A stretch of DNA of 64,000 nucleotides, taken from contig CM060731.1 of the NCBI GenBank assembly GCA_030704615.1, forward strand, positions 18,972,001 through 19,036,000, read 5' to 3'. Both the position numbers and the translations under genes were made by a program. Positions within the stretch are counted from its first letter, which is position 1; each line of letters starts with the position of its first letter. This document shows, piece by piece, positions 24,328-34,862 of the stretch. A model generated the notes under the pieces. The model saw nothing but the letters and a program-made list of their open reading frames with translations, searched no databases and was not told where the DNA came from. The DNA is from Takakia lepidozioides (lineage: Eukaryota > Streptophyta > Takakiopsida > Takakiales > Takakiaceae).

Positions 24328-25008
24328 CCTCAAACCTGCAGATACCACTGCCAGGTTTGGGTCAATCCTGCCATCGACATTCGGAAGGTGACATGGCGCA
24401 CAATTACGCACATGGTCCTTCCAAGTGATGCCATCCCGACCCTCCAAGACCAAGACGCCTGAGGGCAAGACCTCTCGAACCCTCAAAATAACACGTCCTG
24501 CAGTCACATCCAGGGTCGTAGGAGCAGTCTGCTGCAGATAGACATAGTCACCAGGGTTGAATCTCCGAACCCCAGGACGATAGCCCCCACCACGTATGGT
24601 AGCATACCTCAACGTATCACGGTGTTGTGCAATGGCAAGGTTCTCGAAAGCCATGGGCATGACTCTCTTGAACAACTCTGCACGCTGCTCACATGCACGT
24701 GCCCACACGTCCGGATCGTCAAGGTTAAGAACTGTAGCAGCTTCTCTGCGAATGGATGTAGGCAAATCCGGCTCTCGGCCAAAGAGAAGAAAGTATGGTG
24801 AGAAAGAGGCAAGTGATGCTTGCTTGCTGAACCTGTAGCCCATGGCTAACCAGGGTAACTGAAGGTCCCAATCTCCTAGGTGTCCCTTCTGCAAGCCATA
24901 CTTGCGCAAACCCCTCTTTACTGTCTGAACAACTCTCTCTGCTAAGCCATCAGCTTCAGGATGATCCCGAGAAGTGGTGCGGTGGTCTATCAAGGCTTTG
25001 TCACACAA
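24184..25008 (-). CDS. Integrase C-terminal half with PHD finger (copy 1)
   Basis: Last 274 residues of pol. It begins in the integrase core, with the third catalytic residue in HPEADGLAERVVQTVKRG (Glu of GLAER). It continues through the C-terminal DNA-binding part (RFNPGDYVYLQQ, RVILRVREVLPSG) and ends in a zinc finger of C4-H-C3 pattern: CMLC, then CDRC, GWHMGC and CPHC, with the stop two residues later. That spacing and the Trp before the final Cys pair (GDWLCPHC) are typical of PHD fingers, which read histone H3 tails. The position matches that of the chromodomain in chromovirus integrases. The frame is offset by one base from the upstream integrase part: a run of four C here is five C in copy 2, near 25010. 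The finger itself is intact. Confidence 0.9.
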   Translation of the reverse strand: MCDKALIDHRTTSRDHPEADGLAERVVQTVKRGLRKYGLQKGHLGDWDLQLPWLAMGYRFSKQASLASFSPYFLLFGREPDLPTSIRREAATVLNLDDPDVWARACEQRAELFKRVMPMAFENLAIAQHRDTLRYATIRGGGYRPGVRRFNPGDYVYLQQTAPTTLDVTAGRVILRVREVLPSGVLVLEGRDGITWKDHVRNCAPCHLPNVDGRIDPNLAVVSAGLRCMLCGSAKGAATMLVCDRCSRGWHMGCLTPPLEMVPDGDWLCPHCIG

Positions 25009-26030
25009 AGCCTGAAACTCCCCAAGAACTCTCTCCCTTGGTCCGTGAGTACCTCAGCTGGAGCACCGAATCGGCTAAGCACACAATCCAGGAATGCATA
25101 CGCAGCTCCCTCACTAGCCTTATCAGGCAATGGAACCAATTCAATCCACTTGGAGAAGTGCTCCACCATCACCAACACGTACTTGTTGTGGCGCATGGTC
25201 AGTGGCAACGGCCCTGCGAAGTCAAGACTCCACCTGTAGCCCAATCCCATGATCGGAAGAGGGTGCAATTGTGGAGTAGGGGCGTTGAATGAAGCACGCA
25301 CCCTGTCACACACCATGCACCTAGCCACAAATTGTTGCACCTCTGTGTGCATACCACGCCACCAATACTGCCCCTGCAGTAGACTATGAGTGCGTCGCAC
25401 CCCAAAATGCCCCAACTCCTCATGGGCATGCCGCACTAACCGGGCCCGCTGTGTTGGGTGAGGCACAATCCTCACTCGACCATCCTCCCACACTCGGAGC
25501 AGGTGTGTCCCCTCCCACCTGAACCTCTTGGCTCGTTGTAGGATCCGATCCCTCTCCTTGGCAGTCATAGTGGCTGCCGTGTCTCCACTGCGGAGGTAGT
25601 CCAACACAACTGAATCCTCATGTATATCTTTGGCGCCACCCTGCTCATTGCTGGCCTCAGGGTCCTCAGACACTTGATCTACAGTCATCCCTGTTGTAGG
25701 TCCAACCTGGCCTTCCGCTGCCAAGATACACAGAAATGCAGATGCATGCCATCCGGGCACCATCTCCTCGTCCGTCTCACCATGCCACCGAGCTCCAGTG
25801 TCATCCTGCTGGCTCGTGCATGGATTGCGACTCAACCCATCTGCATTTCGATCGACCAAACCCGGTCGATGCACCACCTGAAAGTCATACTCTTGAAGGA
25901 TGAGTGCCCACCGTGCAAGCTTCCCCGTAAGCTTGTCTGACTCCATCAACCACTTGAGTGGTTGGTGATCCGTGACAAGGGTGAAGAGATTGACGTATAG
26001 ATAGCACCTGAAGTGTGCCACGGCCCACAC
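24990..26030 (-). CDS. RNase H end and integrase N-terminal half (copy 1)
   Basis: 346 residues. It begins in the RNase H/tether region (FTLVTDHQPLKWLM, then VVHRPGLVDRNADGLSR). Next is the integrase zinc-binding HHCC domain (HAHEELGHFGVRRTH, ARCMVCDRV) and the catalytic core with its first Asp in WSLDFAGPL and second in VLTDQGREF. It then runs into a frameshift near 25010. In copy 2 the frame is continuous at this place (GKEFLGEFQALCDKALIDH), so the break is specific to copy 1. It overlaps the next open frame by 19 nt only because of that indel. Confidence 0.93.
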   Translation of the reverse strand: MWAVAHFRCYLYVNLFTLVTDHQPLKWLMESDKLTGKLARWALILQEYDFQVVHRPGLVDRNADGLSRNPCTSQQDDTGARWHGETDEEMVPGWHASAFLCILAAEGQVGPTTGMTVDQVSEDPEASNEQGGAKDIHEDSVVLDYLRSGDTAATMTAKERDRILQRAKRFRWEGTHLLRVWEDGRVRIVPHPTQRARLVRHAHEELGHFGVRRTHSLLQGQYWWRGMHTEVQQFVARCMVCDRVRASFNAPTPQLHPLPIMGLGYRWSLDFAGPLPLTMRHNKYVLVMVEHFSKWIELVPLPDKASEGAAYAFLDCVLSRFGAPAEVLTDQGREFLGSFRLCVTKP

Positions 26031-26035
26031 TGCAG

Positions 26036-26485
26036 CTAAGCATTCTCCCTCATATGAGCTATACTTAGACTCTGCAGCATTGTTCGAGCGCTAGCATAAG
26101 CCACTACGAACTCTCTTCCCTCATCATCCACCTGTGTGAGCACCGCTCCAAGCCCCAGCATGCTCCAATCTGTATGCAGCTGAAAAGGACGCCCCCTGAT
26201 AGGTCGTCTCAAGATGGGCGCCGAGGTCAACCTCGCCTTGAGCTCTTGAAAAGCTTGTTCTTGCTCATCTTCCCACTGCCACTCCTGGTCCACCTTGGTC
26301 AGCTTGGTTAGAGCCTTTGCAATGGCACTAAATCCCTTAACAAACCGTCTGTAATAGTTTGCTAACCCCATGAAAGCTCGAACTCGGCTCACATCCGTGG
26401 GACGTGGAACCTGTGCAATGGACTCTACCTTAGTCTGCTGTACCCCCAATCCTCCAGGATATATCATGTGACCCAGGATACTCAA
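26036..26485 (-). CDS. RT thumb and RNase H start (copy 1)
   Basis: 150-codon frame with VRAFMGLANYYRRFVKGFS (RT thumb), then RPFQLHTDWSMLGLGAVLTQ, the RNase H start where family members have HTDAS. The frame is lost near 26090: past AYAS the natural continuation (SNNAAESKY, then YEGECLAAVWAV) is in another frame, showing a small indel. Copy 2 keeps the frame longer here. Confidence 0.9.
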   Translation of the reverse strand: MSILGHMIYPGGLGVQQTKVESIAQVPRPTDVSRVRAFMGLANYYRRFVKGFSAIAKALTKLTKVDQEWQWEDEQEQAFQELKARLTSAPILRRPIRGRPFQLHTDWSMLGLGAVLTQVDDEGREFVVAYASARTMLQSLSIAHMRENA

Positions 26486-27317
26486 TCTGGTTGTGGAAAA
26501 ACTTGCACTTGCCCGGATGTAACTTCAATCCGTGCGTCCTCAAGCGCTCAAATACCCCCTGAAGGTGTCTCTCATGCTCCTCCACCGCAGCACTAAAGAT
26601 GATGATGTCATCTATGTAGCACCGAGCAAACTCCACCCCTGCTAGAATCCTGTCCATGACTCTTTGAAACTCAGCGGGAGCGTTTTTAAGCCCAAATGGT
26701 AAGAACCGCCATTGGTATAGGCAATCCTTCCCGTGCTCATTGATCCCCCAGAATGCCGTCTTTTGCTTATCCGCCTCCTTGATCGGCAACTGGTGATATC
26801 CGGATCGTAAATCCAACGTGCTAAAGACCTTGGAATGCCCAATGGCATCAAAGATCTCCTCTGGTGTTGGCATGGCATACCTATCGGACTTGGTCTGACG
26901 ATTTACAGGCCGGTAATCACCGCACATACGTCTCTCCGTCCAATTGCCATAGACATCCTTCTTAGCTGGCATCACTGTGGCTGAAGCATACTTTCCACCA
27001 GAGAGCTCCACCAAACCTGCCTCCCAGAGATCTTGAGTCCTCATCTGAATCAAAGACCTCTCCATGTCACTGTATCTATAGGGTCTCCGAAAGATTGGCG
27101 TATCAGTGGCCAACTCAATACGGATCTCTTGACCCTTCAGTGCTCCCAAGTCCTTCAAACTGAAGGCAAAGCAATTCCTGTAAGCCCTCAGGAACCGCCG
27201 TATACGTCGTCTCTCTCCTCCGGTGACAATGGGTCCAATGTCAGGCTCCCAATTGTCCTCCGTAACTGCAACCTTAAGTCCAGTGGGCTTAGAGGTAGAG
27301 GACCCGTCCCGTGGTTG
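26430..27317 (-). CDS. Reverse transcriptase (copy 1), read after the UAG
   Basis: From the codon after UAG the frame is open through an acidic lead (TGLKVAVTEDNWEPDIGPIV) into the RT fingers and palm: [50 protein letters not shown], then the catalytic YIDD in RCYIDDIIIFS. A Met at 27158 could start a shorter product, but RT lead residues upstream of it are conserved between copies, which favours readthrough from 27318. The frame ends at 26430 after KFFHNQIEY because of an indel; copy 2 continues YLGHRIYPGG. Confidence 0.92.
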   Translation of the reverse strand, partial: QPRDGSSTSKPTGLKVAVTEDNWEPDIGPIVTGGERRRIRRFLRAYRNCFAFSLKDLGALKGQEIRIELATDTPIFRRPYRYSDMERSLIQMRTQDLWEAGLVELSGGKYASATVMPAKKDVYGNWTERRMCGDYRPVNRQTKSDRYAMPTPEEIFDAIGHSKVFSTLDLRSGYHQLPIKEADKQKTAFWGINEHGKDCLYQWRFLPFGLKNAPAEFQRVMDRILAGVEFARCYIDDIIIFSAAVEEHERHLQGVFERLRTHGLKLHPGKCKFFHNQIEYPGSHDISWRIGGTAD

Positions 27318-27320
27318 CTA
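27312..27320 (-). promoter_or_regulatory. In-frame UAG in a readthrough context (copy 1)
   Basis: The coding strand reads GCA GCA TAG CAA CCA. TAG-CAA-CCA fits the UAG-CAR-YYA consensus known from tobacco mosaic virus and other leaky stops. The codons on both sides are open in the same frame: an acidic linker (KDEMMGQDEALSLTEQ) before and the RT lead after. The identical nine bases stand at the same place in copy 2 (50350-50358), although nearby sequence has diverged. I infer a programmed stop that limits pol relative to the gag-side product; it is untested. Confidence 0.7.
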
Positions 27321-27589
27321 TGCTGCAACCTCTTGAGCAGTACCCCCTTCCTGCTCAGTCAATGACAAGGCCTCATCCTGCCCCATCATTTCATCCTTGA
27401 GAACCTCCTCATCCGAGAAGAATCCCCAACCTCATCCATCACAGCTGCCTTCGCTGCCAACTCCCTCTGAACCTCGAGCACCTCCCACATGTGCCATGGA
27501 TGTCTACACCTCGTGGTCCTCACCGGCTCGCCCCCACTCGCTGCCTGTACCGTCTCGGTAGGCAGAGAGACCGTCAAGGGAAGTACACT

Positions 27590-28480
27590 CCGCACTCTAC
27601 GTTGCTCAGCCATAGCCAAGCTGACAATCCAGGTCAAGCAATTGAGATCCATTGCTTGCCCCAACACCTGACGACGTGATGCCTCAGAAAGAGAAGGCAC
27701 CGCCGTGGTCCCAGTGGAAACCCCATAGCCCGCTCTCGCTCGTCGGCATTAGGCTCCACTAACTGCTGCAACTGAGCATCCCACAGGAGGCCAGGTCCAC
27801 CATCCCGAAAAGCATGGGATCCTGGGAAGCTGAGCAGTGTAGGTAATGCTGCTCGTGGTTGACCCACCCTATTGACCACTGCCAAAGGCGAACGGTCATC
27901 GTGTCTCACACGTTGAGACTGCCTTCCTGTGTCCAAAATGCCATCCACGGTGAGGTGTGCTGGCCGCTGCACCCCATCAAATGCACGCTTGAGCAGTGCT
28001 GTGGCATCAAGGACTTGATGCACACTGGCCATCACCCTGGCCCGAGAATCACCCATCAGTGGTACATTCTCCAAGATGTATGCTGGAGATACAGCTTGAT
28101 GAAGCTGCAAGCAACGCAAAATCCGCACCATCTCCCAAAAACAGACCCGTCTCGAGTCTCGTAATCCATTGCCATGCCCGGCTGATGAATTGCCCTTGGC
28201 AGGGCCAACCTCCACTATCAGATCATAGAGCCAACCTGCTCCAAATCTTGCGCCCCCAACAAGGAAATGTCTGCTGGCAAGGCTTGTTGGTATCCACGAA
28301 CTGCAGATCACAGGCAACAAGTCAGGGTACTACTGCTGTACCAACTGAGCCACATGGCGCAGTGAGACGCGTCGTGCAGTCTCATCTCCTCTCCACATAC
28401 AGGTAACGCCTTACCCACCCTGCCTGTAAGCACAGCAGCCATCCGGTGCTGATCCCGCCAAACAAGTCAGAAGGCAAATG
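27590..28480 (-). pseudogene. C5-cytosine DNA methyltransferase inside the gypsy element
   Basis: Predicted to methylate cytosine at C5. The family motifs appear in order on the minus strand but are spread over frames by small indels. Motif I (SAM binding) is SDLFGGISTG at 28442-28470. A motif II-like YVER is followed by ETARRVSLRHVAQL. Motif IV with the catalytic Cys is GWPCQG at 28193-28210. Next come GHGNGLRDSR and FWEMVRILR, motif VI ILENVP at 28060-28077, the end of the target-recognition region RERAMGFP at 27716-27742, and motif X LGQAMD at 27647-27664 (usually GNA). About 290 residues, enough for a full catalytic domain. It lies between protease and RT, in the position of an internal polyprotein domain. 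I count at least four frame breaks, so this copy is inactive if the sequence is right. Host CMT, MET1 or DRM genes are unlikely sources of the context because the flanks are pol domains. Confidence 0.85.
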
Positions 28481-28799
28481 CCTTCATCCGGCCGCTGCCA
28501 TACAAGAGTGTGGTGTCCCATGCGACAAATGAGGTGGCCTGGTGCAATCACCGAACATCCCTCCTCTCCTGACGTAAAAAAGCTTCTTCCCAAGCTTGTT
28601 GCACCCTCCATCAGCAGCTTGCTGCAATCTTTGCTCGTACCCCACAACGGGGTGTGAGCAACCATGGCAGGCACTCCGCCGTACCAATGCATGTCCATCT
28701 CCTGCTGCTGGAGGTGGCACATCTCTGCATGGACATTGCCTTCCAGCAACTCTCCAGGCCAACTAACGGCAGTGTGAAGGCGGCTAGTGTTGCACTGCC

Positions 28800-29185
28800 C
28801 CGCGGGGCAGCTGCAATAGCCCCAATGAATGTCACAACAGTAGCTGTGCACGGCGACCATCCCCTGACTGCCATCCAGGCCTGTAGGATGCTGACTCCTC
28901 CAGAAATCCAGGGTGAAGCCCATGGGGTATAACACTGCCCCCCAACGCGGACATCGTAAGAGACCGCGTCTGTCACAATGGCCTTGGCTCGCATCACTGA
29001 GCCATCACAGGATGATCCGGCTGCAGTCTAATAGCCAACTGATGTCGTGTCATTCCGCGAGCCTGCCTGATCCTCCCAGAGATGTCTGTATCTGGAAAGG
29101 ACAAGGCTCCAATATCCCCTCCATGAGGCCCACCTGCAATAGCAGCTCTGCCCAACATCAGTGGCTGAGCTCCTGAGTCCCACAA
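28800..29185 (-). pseudogene. Aspartic protease of gypsy copy 1
   Basis: Retropepsin that would cut the polyprotein. The active-site segment reads WDSGAQPLMLGRAAIAGG (29129-29182), with the catalytic Asp in DSGA. Downstream, DAVSYDVRVGG and LYPMGFTLDFW match the second half of retroviral-type proteases in related elements, though these pieces fall in different frames. Located between the gag zinc knuckles and the methyltransferase. Confidence 0.8.
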
Positions 29186-29649
29186 GACCCGCAGTGGCCG
29201 GTACTACTTCTTGCCTGCCGTCCACTCAAAGTGAAATGCCTCCTGGTTGTCTAACAAGACACTCCAGGTGTCACCATGGCGCGCTCATTGCTGGCCTAGC
29301 TGCAGCTCCGTCAACCTAGCACCTGCAGCTTGCCAGGGCGCTGCCGTGGCAGTCTTGACCCTCAAATCCGAGGATCCCTCTGCCACTACACCTTCCACTA
29401 ACTCCGCAGAAGATGAAGTGACCTCCCCACTCTCACAGAGTGTTGCTGCCTAGTCTGAACACTGCAGCTGGTCTCACCCACCCCGGCGTCGCAATCATTG
29501 TTGCCCGAGAACAGTGGGGCCTGACACACAGAGGTGGCTGCCCCCATAACACACCGCGCTACTAGCCTTGGCAGCAGGAGTCAATGCCTGCACGTGTAGC
29601 TCCCCCCAATGGCATAGTAACCTCCGCCTCGGTAACAGTCGGGAGAGAA

Positions 29650-31419
29650 CTAGGTGCCATGGATGGCGTTGACACAGTCTCCGCCAATGTGAATGACTGA
29701 GGAAGCCTTGCCTGACGGCTTGCCTTCCCCACGCTGTGGATCCAATTCCATCTCTGCACCTCGTGGCTCAGGAACTCGTGCTGCTCCTCGAGTCACGGCG
29801 GCAGCAGACTCCACCTGCTCTAGTGGTAGTGCTTGCTCCGCACATAATCCCATGCCTCCCATATCTCCTCCCTCATGAGCAGGAGGGTGGACCATCCCGC
29901 CTGGGAGCCCGTTACCCGCCTGAGCTATAGCCATGGCAGCGAGCCTCTGCTCTAGCTGCTGAAGCCGGTTGGCCATGCCTTGATCAACGCCCTGACCTCC
30001 GCGTCCTTGGCCATGTTGAGCTTGCCCTTGGCCTGCACCTCGTGCCCGACCAACTCGTCCTCTCTGGGCTGGTCCACCTTGCCCCCGGCCACCATTGTTC
30101 CCTTGGAACTGGCCTGGGCGCAACTCAGGATGCAAGTCATAACACTGGGCATCTCCATGCCCATACTTGCACAATGCCCACACTGCAACTGTGCAGGCCT
30201 GTGCTTGTGCCGGCCTTCTGCCACTCTCTGGGCATCTCTCTTGACATGGGGTCCTCCACATGTCCAACATATCACCCCTGGTTGCTGTGGGCCTGCAAAA
30301 GATGCCACGGGCCTCTGCACCTGAGGCCCCCTGTAAGCTCCATGGACTTGGGCTGGGCAACCTTCCTGCCCCCCTGACCACGCTGTTGGCAGTCCTTGTG
30401 CTTGTGGGCTGACAGCTGTGCCCCGTACAGGCATGTCCTTGCCAAATCCAATTGTAACAACTCGTTCCTCACCATGTTGAGCTCAATCCGCTCAGCCAGC
30501 AGAAACACATCTGCTAATGTGGGTTGGGCTGCTTGTAACAGGGTTGCATCTCGCACCCCTTCTCCCTTGAGCTCCTTGTCCAGAATTCCATACCAAAACT
30601 GGATTGCCTGAGCTTCAGTAACCCCTTGGGTCACACTTATCAGCGCCTCATACGAGTGTACGCCTCTCGCAGGCTCTCACTGGGTTTGCGCTGGAAGTCT
30701 TGCAAACTTCGCAGCTTCTCTGTCGTCCGTACACCTTGGTATTTCCTCTCCGCAACTCCTGGAAGAACTCCACCACCGGGTGAATCTAGGCACATGTGTT
30801 GTAGTTGTGGCAGGAGGAGTAGTAGCACCTTCTGAACTGGTACCACTGCAGAAGTACCAGCACTACCTGCTCCACTACTAGTGCTGGCAGTGGGAGCTAT
30901 TGGTACTGATGCATGCTAACTGGTCGCGTCGTGCCTCGAGTAATGGAGATGTAGTTAGGTGACCAATACATATCCCCACTCCTCAATCTCTGCTTCATGT
31001 CCTCGCCTGAACTCGTGTAGCGTCCATAAGCTGAGCTTCCAAATGCTGGAACAGTCCCTTCACGCCATGAATGGGGTGAATAGATGTGGATTGCGCATCT
31101 GCTGCAAATCACACCAGCTGTCGAACTCCTGGATAAAGTCATCCAACTCGATTGTGCCCACCGCTCCAGAGTACCTACGAGGCCCCTTGGTAGCTCCATA
31201 ACATCTCCTCCATGTCGTCCCACAACATGGCGAATGAAAGTGCACACCTTTTGATGAAGCCTCCGAGTCTGTGTCTGACTCTACAGTAATTGAGGGTGGC
31301 GGTGAAGGTGGTCTGAAACCGAATACCTCGTCTTGTGAACCCACTCTCACTGTTACTGCCTGTAGCCGTACTCCCTCAAAACCCTTGGGTAACTCCGTAA
31401 TGACACTCACAATGTGCAA
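29650..31419 (-). pseudogene. Gag of gypsy copy 1 with two zinc knuckles
   Basis: Structural protein. From the Met at 31419: a disordered, acidic N-terminus (ESDTDSEASSKG), then FIQEFDSWCDLQQMRNPHLF, then the retrotransposon-gag core across frames (TTEKLRSLQDFQRKPSESL; then EAQAIQFWYGILDKELKGEG). Two CCHC knuckles follow near 30270-30130: CWTCGGPHVKRD, whose last Cys is one frame away, and CGHC with KYGHGDAQC in the next frame. A Gly/Gln-rich linker and a coiled segment (NRLQQLEQRLAAMA) follow. At least three frameshifts. Confidence 0.85.
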
Positions 31420-32956
31420 CCTCCTCCAGTGGACACTATAAGGCTCTAGTACTAATCTCTAGTGACACGGGTGGGCACCTGTTGCAGTCTAAGGGTCATA
31501 TCCCAGTGGCTCAGGGCACCTGCACCTGCATCCACCGCAAGAACTCCTATGGTTGGCTGGTCATCAACCCCAGCCTCACCATAGAAGAAACACTGGTGGT
31601 CTTGCTGGTCATCACTCACTCCAGCCTCACCACCGACAGCATACTCTAGGATTGACCGGTGATCCAATCCGGCCTAATCCCTATGAAAGCAAGCGCCCAC
31701 ACAAAACCAACATGGCGCACAGTCAAGCGCATGGTGTGTGGGGGGGGTATCCAAACACAAGAAATCAAAACATCACCACCCCCACACCAAATCCATCTGC
31801 AATGCTGATCCTGCAGAATATCCCAGCCCAAAACCCCGGACTGACTGCCTCCACCAAGAGGCTTTGGCAACTACAAGTATAAGGTAATGAAATAGTACAG
31901 AGATGGAGGGAAGAATAGAAGCCCGCCCCCCACAAGATCTAACCCTGATCTATGCTATCAACTTCCAGACTTCTCTCAAAGTACCTCAGCTCTGCTTGAT
32001 GGTAAGGTGTAGGAGGTATATCTATGTCCAGAAACCTGCCCAAACCTTGTCCCAAGCTACAGTAGCTCGCTCTAACCAACCCTCCTCCTCTTTCGCCTTT
32101 TCTGCCAGGTAGAGACAAAACAACACTCTGCTATCTCCCGCTCACTGAACACTAAAGAAACAAAGGTAGGGTCTGATAGTCCTCAACTCGAAAGCTTTGA
32201 GACGGTTGCGGGTGTCTTCATTGCGAATGATGACTGCATCGCCTTCAAACAGAACAAACTTGTCCTCGCTAATGAACCCCCGCTCGTGGTCCTTGTGGCA
32301 GAGCGTGTCCGACTGCAACACTGTCTAATTGCACAAACTTGTGCAGCTCCTGCTCCTCTGCTCCAGTACACCACGGCCTTGTGGCTGAACACCTTGGTCC
32401 CCGGTGCTGTCTTTGGTGTGTTCCAAGCCTAGCTTTCACCCACTTTGGTAATTTCACCTACAGCTCAGAACTGCTGGCTCCAACAGAGTTCTGACTGTCC
32501 AAGGCGATATTGAGGCCCTCAATGCCAACTCACAGCAGTCTGTTGTCTACTGCTAATGCCTTACTCCCAGTATGCAATCAATCGTCCAACTGTTCTCCCT
32601 CAAATCAGTCTGAGTTCCTTGGGAAACATAAATCCTGTCCCCTTGTGTGCACAGGCTAAGAGAAGAGACCTGCCCTTCAATTACGTCCTCATTTCCCCCA
32701 CCATGCAAGGAGTACATCCACAGGTTTGTCTCTCATATAGGCCAGCACAGGTTTCTAGAAACAGGATTGTGGATATTTCGTGGCACACTCACACTCTAAA
32801 AATTCCATAGATTTTTAGCAGAGTCCCAAAAACAGAAACCAGGTCTAGATAGGTAGATTTCCCCTTTCTGCAGCTATCCCCCTCAAAAACTGTGTCAAAC
32901 AGAGTTCATTTGCCAAAGATATGACCAATTAGGCTCTAAAATCCTTTAACTTAGAT

Positions 32957-33003
32957 CAAAAGGGTTTTTTTCTTTTTTTTCTTTTTCTTTTTCTTTTCTT
33001 TTC
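32957..33003 (+). repeat. CT-rich low-complexity tract
   Basis: A run of T interrupted by single C residues on the plus strand; a polypurine run on the coding strand of the element. Simple sequence. Confidence 0.8.
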
Positions 33004-33270
33004 AAATTTAAAAATTCAAAGGAAGGTGAGAAGCTCTTTGGAAACTTCCCCTATCCTTACATGCTTTTCCACCTGGGTCATGCTTTCTCCCTGCATGGGG
33101 TGGAATTTGCATATGCTTATCAGCGTTGGAGAGGGCGGCAAGAGCGGACGTACTGATTGCGGGCGTACAGAGCTGAAGGATGGGCTTTAGGGGCTATGGC
33201 GGCTGTCTCAATGCAGGTTGTAGCGGAAGTCTCCTGCTCGACTCTGTGGCAGTCGGGCTTTCTGGCGGGT

Positions 33271-33540
33271 TCCAATGTGCAGATGGTTACCACCTCCATG
33301 GGGATGCTCACAGGGTTCATGGCCACACCCCGCACCTTAGTCCAGCTATTGCGCTTCACCTTGTACTTGTGATATGCACACCTTCAGCATAGTCTTCTCT
33401 GTTCGGCCCCTTCCAGCAACCCTGCCCTACCATCGCTCGGCATCCGCTTGGTATAACCTTCTTTGCTCCCTTAGTGAGAAGGATGTATCTTTTGTGCTCG
33501 TTGCATTCGTGTCCAATTACTCCATCTACGTTGAGGATCA
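33271..33540 (-). pseudogene. Ribosomal protein uL2 (RPL8) fragment, intronless
   Basis: Minus-strand translation gives KKVIPSGCRAMVGQ, then in the next frame [12 protein letters not shown] and [11 protein letters not shown], then [13 protein letters not shown]. These are the most conserved stretches of the large-subunit protein uL2, including the loop at the peptidyl-transferase centre. Upstream VIGHECNEHKRYILL also aligns with the family. Two small frameshifts and sharp ends (before VIGHE, after HIG) show a captured piece of about 80-90 residues. No intron interrupts it, consistent with capture from a spliced mRNA. Confidence 0.87.
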
Positions 33541-33810
33541 AAGAGAAAGCAACGACACCTGCTCGTCAAGCGAGCACTCAACACAGCACGAAGTGCGGCA
33601 GCGAGCTGGAATGAGCACAAGGCCCAGGCTACGTTGTTCCATAGGCGGGGGCTCCTTCATCACTGATGCAGAGGGGCCAGGAATTTGCCTGAACTCCAGA
33701 GTGTCATACAAAATTATGTTCCCTTGTTTGTCCAGACAATGAAATTTCTCCACAAACACTCGTCCGTCCTCTACTCCCACACGCAGCCTGCGATACAGAA
33801 GCTTCCGCGC
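33541..33810 (-). pseudogene. LSM/Sm-domain protein fragment (NAA38/LSMD1-like)
   Basis: The frame reads KLLYRRLRVGVEDGRVFV, KFHCLDKQGNIILYDTLEF and SLGLVLIPARCRTSC, ending DEQVSLLSL. This matches the two Sm motifs of the plant LSM-like family related to NAA38/LSMD1: the DGR turn, the CxDKQGNIIL strand and the LGLVLIP strand. It ends exactly where uL2 similarity begins, so two host mRNAs were joined. About 85 residues, open and undamaged in this segment. Confidence 0.75.
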
Positions 33811-34190
33811 CCGCTTTCACAATGGGCTTCACCGTCTCCACTCCCTGCTCCTCCTGCTTCTCTTCTCTACCTTCTTCTGCTGCAGCCGTCCACTTTGTTG
33901 GAGTAGGATCCCCTCCTCGGGTCGAAGGATGGCGTCTTCGGACCTGATCTGGTTGTTGGTAAAGAACAGCAACAAGTTTTTGGTGAAGAGGAACGGCAAT
34001 GGCAATGCCTCTGTGACATTCAGCTCTGAGCCGAACAATTGTATGACTTGAACACGTTCCAATATTCAGGGCTTGCCAATAAGAAGACAGTGGCTGTTGC
34101 CTAAGCTGGTGAGGGTCTATCAGTTGTGCTTGCCACCACCAAAACTAAGAAGGTGAACCAGCCCTCAGTTTCAGTTCACCGATCACACTA

Positions 34191-34316
<126 letters not shown>

Positions 34317-34862
34317 TCAGGAATTCGCCAATATTGCAATACACAATACTTGATCACCTTGCTGACACGGAGAGGAAAAAAATCATGCATTCATGCAGGA
34401 AGCAACAGCCTGCCCCACAGCCCGCCTCATGGCTACCGCTCTCCGGTGCAACGTCCAGCAATGCTTCCAGCCACCTCAGACTGCCATCAACTCACCGAAG
34501 TTGCGCATGAGGAAAATCGCTCCTGCAAAAAGCGCCTCTGCTCGCAACAACCTCAAGTGTGCAGCCAGCTTCTCCTCATCTCCACTGCCCACTGCTTCTT
34601 CAATTTCGGAAAGGCAGTCGCAGCCATGCTTGCTGGATTGCACCGACTCCCTCTTTGTCTATCCTCTTTGTTTATTGCTGCAACTTGACCCATTCTCAGA
34701 TATAGCCACATGTTGACAACAAATTGCAGCAACATCTCAAGCCTCCCGTTCTGCTCCCCGTGACCAAGCTATATTATAATAGTGCTTAAAAAACAAAAAC
34801 ATCATATCTAGCTTAGCACTGGAAAACTAGATAGAGCTCATCTTTCTCGAGTGATAGAAACC

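Noticed and set aside
27634-28320. Treating the methyltransferase segment as a host DRM or CMT gene
   Set aside because: It is flanked on both sides by retrotransposon domains on the same strand, and the linker after it is conserved in the second element copy.
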